This document shows, in pieces, positions 63,229 through 64,000 of a stretch of DNA of 64,000 nt. Source of the stretch: Crotophaga sulcirostris (Eukaryota; Chordata; Aves; Cuculiformes; Crotophagidae). Each line of letters begins with the position of its first letter. The stretch's first letter is position 1. The notes beneath the pieces are model-generated. The model saw only the letters and a list, made by a program, of their open reading frames with translations, did no database searches and was not told the origin of the DNA. The translations under genes and the position numbers were made by a program. The stretch lies in NCBI GenBank assembly GCA_013397455.1, contig VYZB01000172.1, forward strand, positions 853,685-917,684, given 5' to 3'.

Positions 63229-64000
63229 GAACTACCAAACCCAACACTAGTCCCTCCTCCCAAATGCTATATTAGATTTTTTTAAAAAAAATTCCTACTA
63301 AAACCTTTCAGAATTCATTTCATTCTGTTTGAAATAGTTTCTCTCTACATATATGTTCAGGAAACTCTTTAAAATATCCTGGTTGTTGCAAGTCAGATGC
63401 AACATGTTAATGAAAAGCAGTGTGAAAAGGTAACACTATGAACAAGCCCCATTGCAAACTGCACTAGAAGGGACACATTAATCGAATTCTAGATGGGATT
63501 AAACCTGCAAAAGTAATTGCAGGCACTATCAGCACTGCTCACACCCTTCCTCCTCCTCATCCTCTCTTCTGTTAGATTAGAAGTTGCAGAACACACACCA
63601 TGGTGGAGTACAGAAAACAAGACAAGGACTACAGCCTTATTGCAACCTTTTAGTCACCCTACTGGTTCAAACAGAACATGTTCATGGGCAGCTGTATATC
63701 ATCTGTTTGCCTTAACAGGAAGATTATGAACTTCCATTCTGAGTTTTTACTAACCTGCATTTGCCTTAACAGGGGAAATGGCACTGGTAGCAACAGACTC
63801 TTTTTTCCTACCTGCCACAGAGCCTTTCGTTCAATCATGGGCCTACCAAAAAAATTATGTGAATCAAAACTGATCTGCTCAAGGGCTTACTTAAAAAAAC
63901 CTCCCACTCAGGAAGTTTTTGTAACATCCTCAAGTCAATAACCCACTTCTGAAGAATGACAGATACACTAAAGTAGGCACTAAATTACATTTTCTGATAA

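Larger units (their letters stand above)
59146..64000. other. AT-rich stretch, nothing firmly recognised
   Basis: No gene or named repeat. Open frames reach 97 codons (60356-60649, minus) without family resemblance. The segment at about 61230-61500 is somewhat GC-richer, with two successive plus-strand frames of 74 to 77 codons, but has no splice-site support. The AAAC-type runs at 62285-62305 and 63211-63228 are simple repeats. Confidence 0.5.

Noticed and set aside
1..64000. CRISPR arrays, tRNA or rRNA genes, bacterial operons, intact retroviral genomes
   Set aside because: No regularly spaced repeats, no tRNA-like A and B box pairs outside MIR-like remnants, and no gag/pol-like or bacterial-style gene organisation were seen.

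Overview
The window looks like AT-rich vertebrate nuclear DNA, almost certainly from a bird. Five stretches match the avian CR1 LINE. Two of them end in recognisable CR1 3' termini: an ATTCTATG-type octamer at 44503-44518 and a variant TCACAGTA-type octamer at 2798-2820. Three weaker stretches resemble the ancient MIR SINE. CpG is rare, no CpG island is visible, and there are no assembly gaps. No bacterial or viral gene organisation is present: the longest open frame is 158 codons, and no open frame outside CR1 reads like a protein family I know.

Layout. 1-2797 is unremarkable AT-rich DNA ending in degenerate TA/CA-rich sequence. 2798-3993 holds two minus-strand CR1 3' fragments. 3994-22418 is mostly single-copy. 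It carries a 22-bp perfect palindrome, a 39-nt alternating purine-pyrimidine tract, an 18-bp tandem duplication, a diverged repeat pair (near 11.08 and 12.79 kb) and several splice-site-bounded open segments on both strands. 22419-23471 holds the best exon-like pair, in mutually compatible phase on the plus strand. 24.5 kb has a possible MIR. 24.7-43.8 kb is largely featureless. 43771-44518 is a plus-strand CR1 3' end. A MIR lies at 45.7 kb, and a GC-richer island ends in AATAAA at 47.5 kb. 53.2-54.8 kb is an old plus-strand CR1 interrupted by a minus-strand CR1 flanked by an 8-bp direct repeat. A reversed MIR lies at 56.4 kb. The remainder to 64 kb is AT-rich with simple repeats only.

Interpretation. 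The window is best read as intergenic or intronic sequence. The exon candidates are reported because their splice sites and open frames are good. Strong pseudoexons are expected at this scale, and several candidates are phase-incompatible with one another, so no gene is named. I found no convincing evidence of a novel biological system. The most useful signals are the 22.4/23.4 kb exon pair and the nested CR1 insertion with its apparent target-site duplication.
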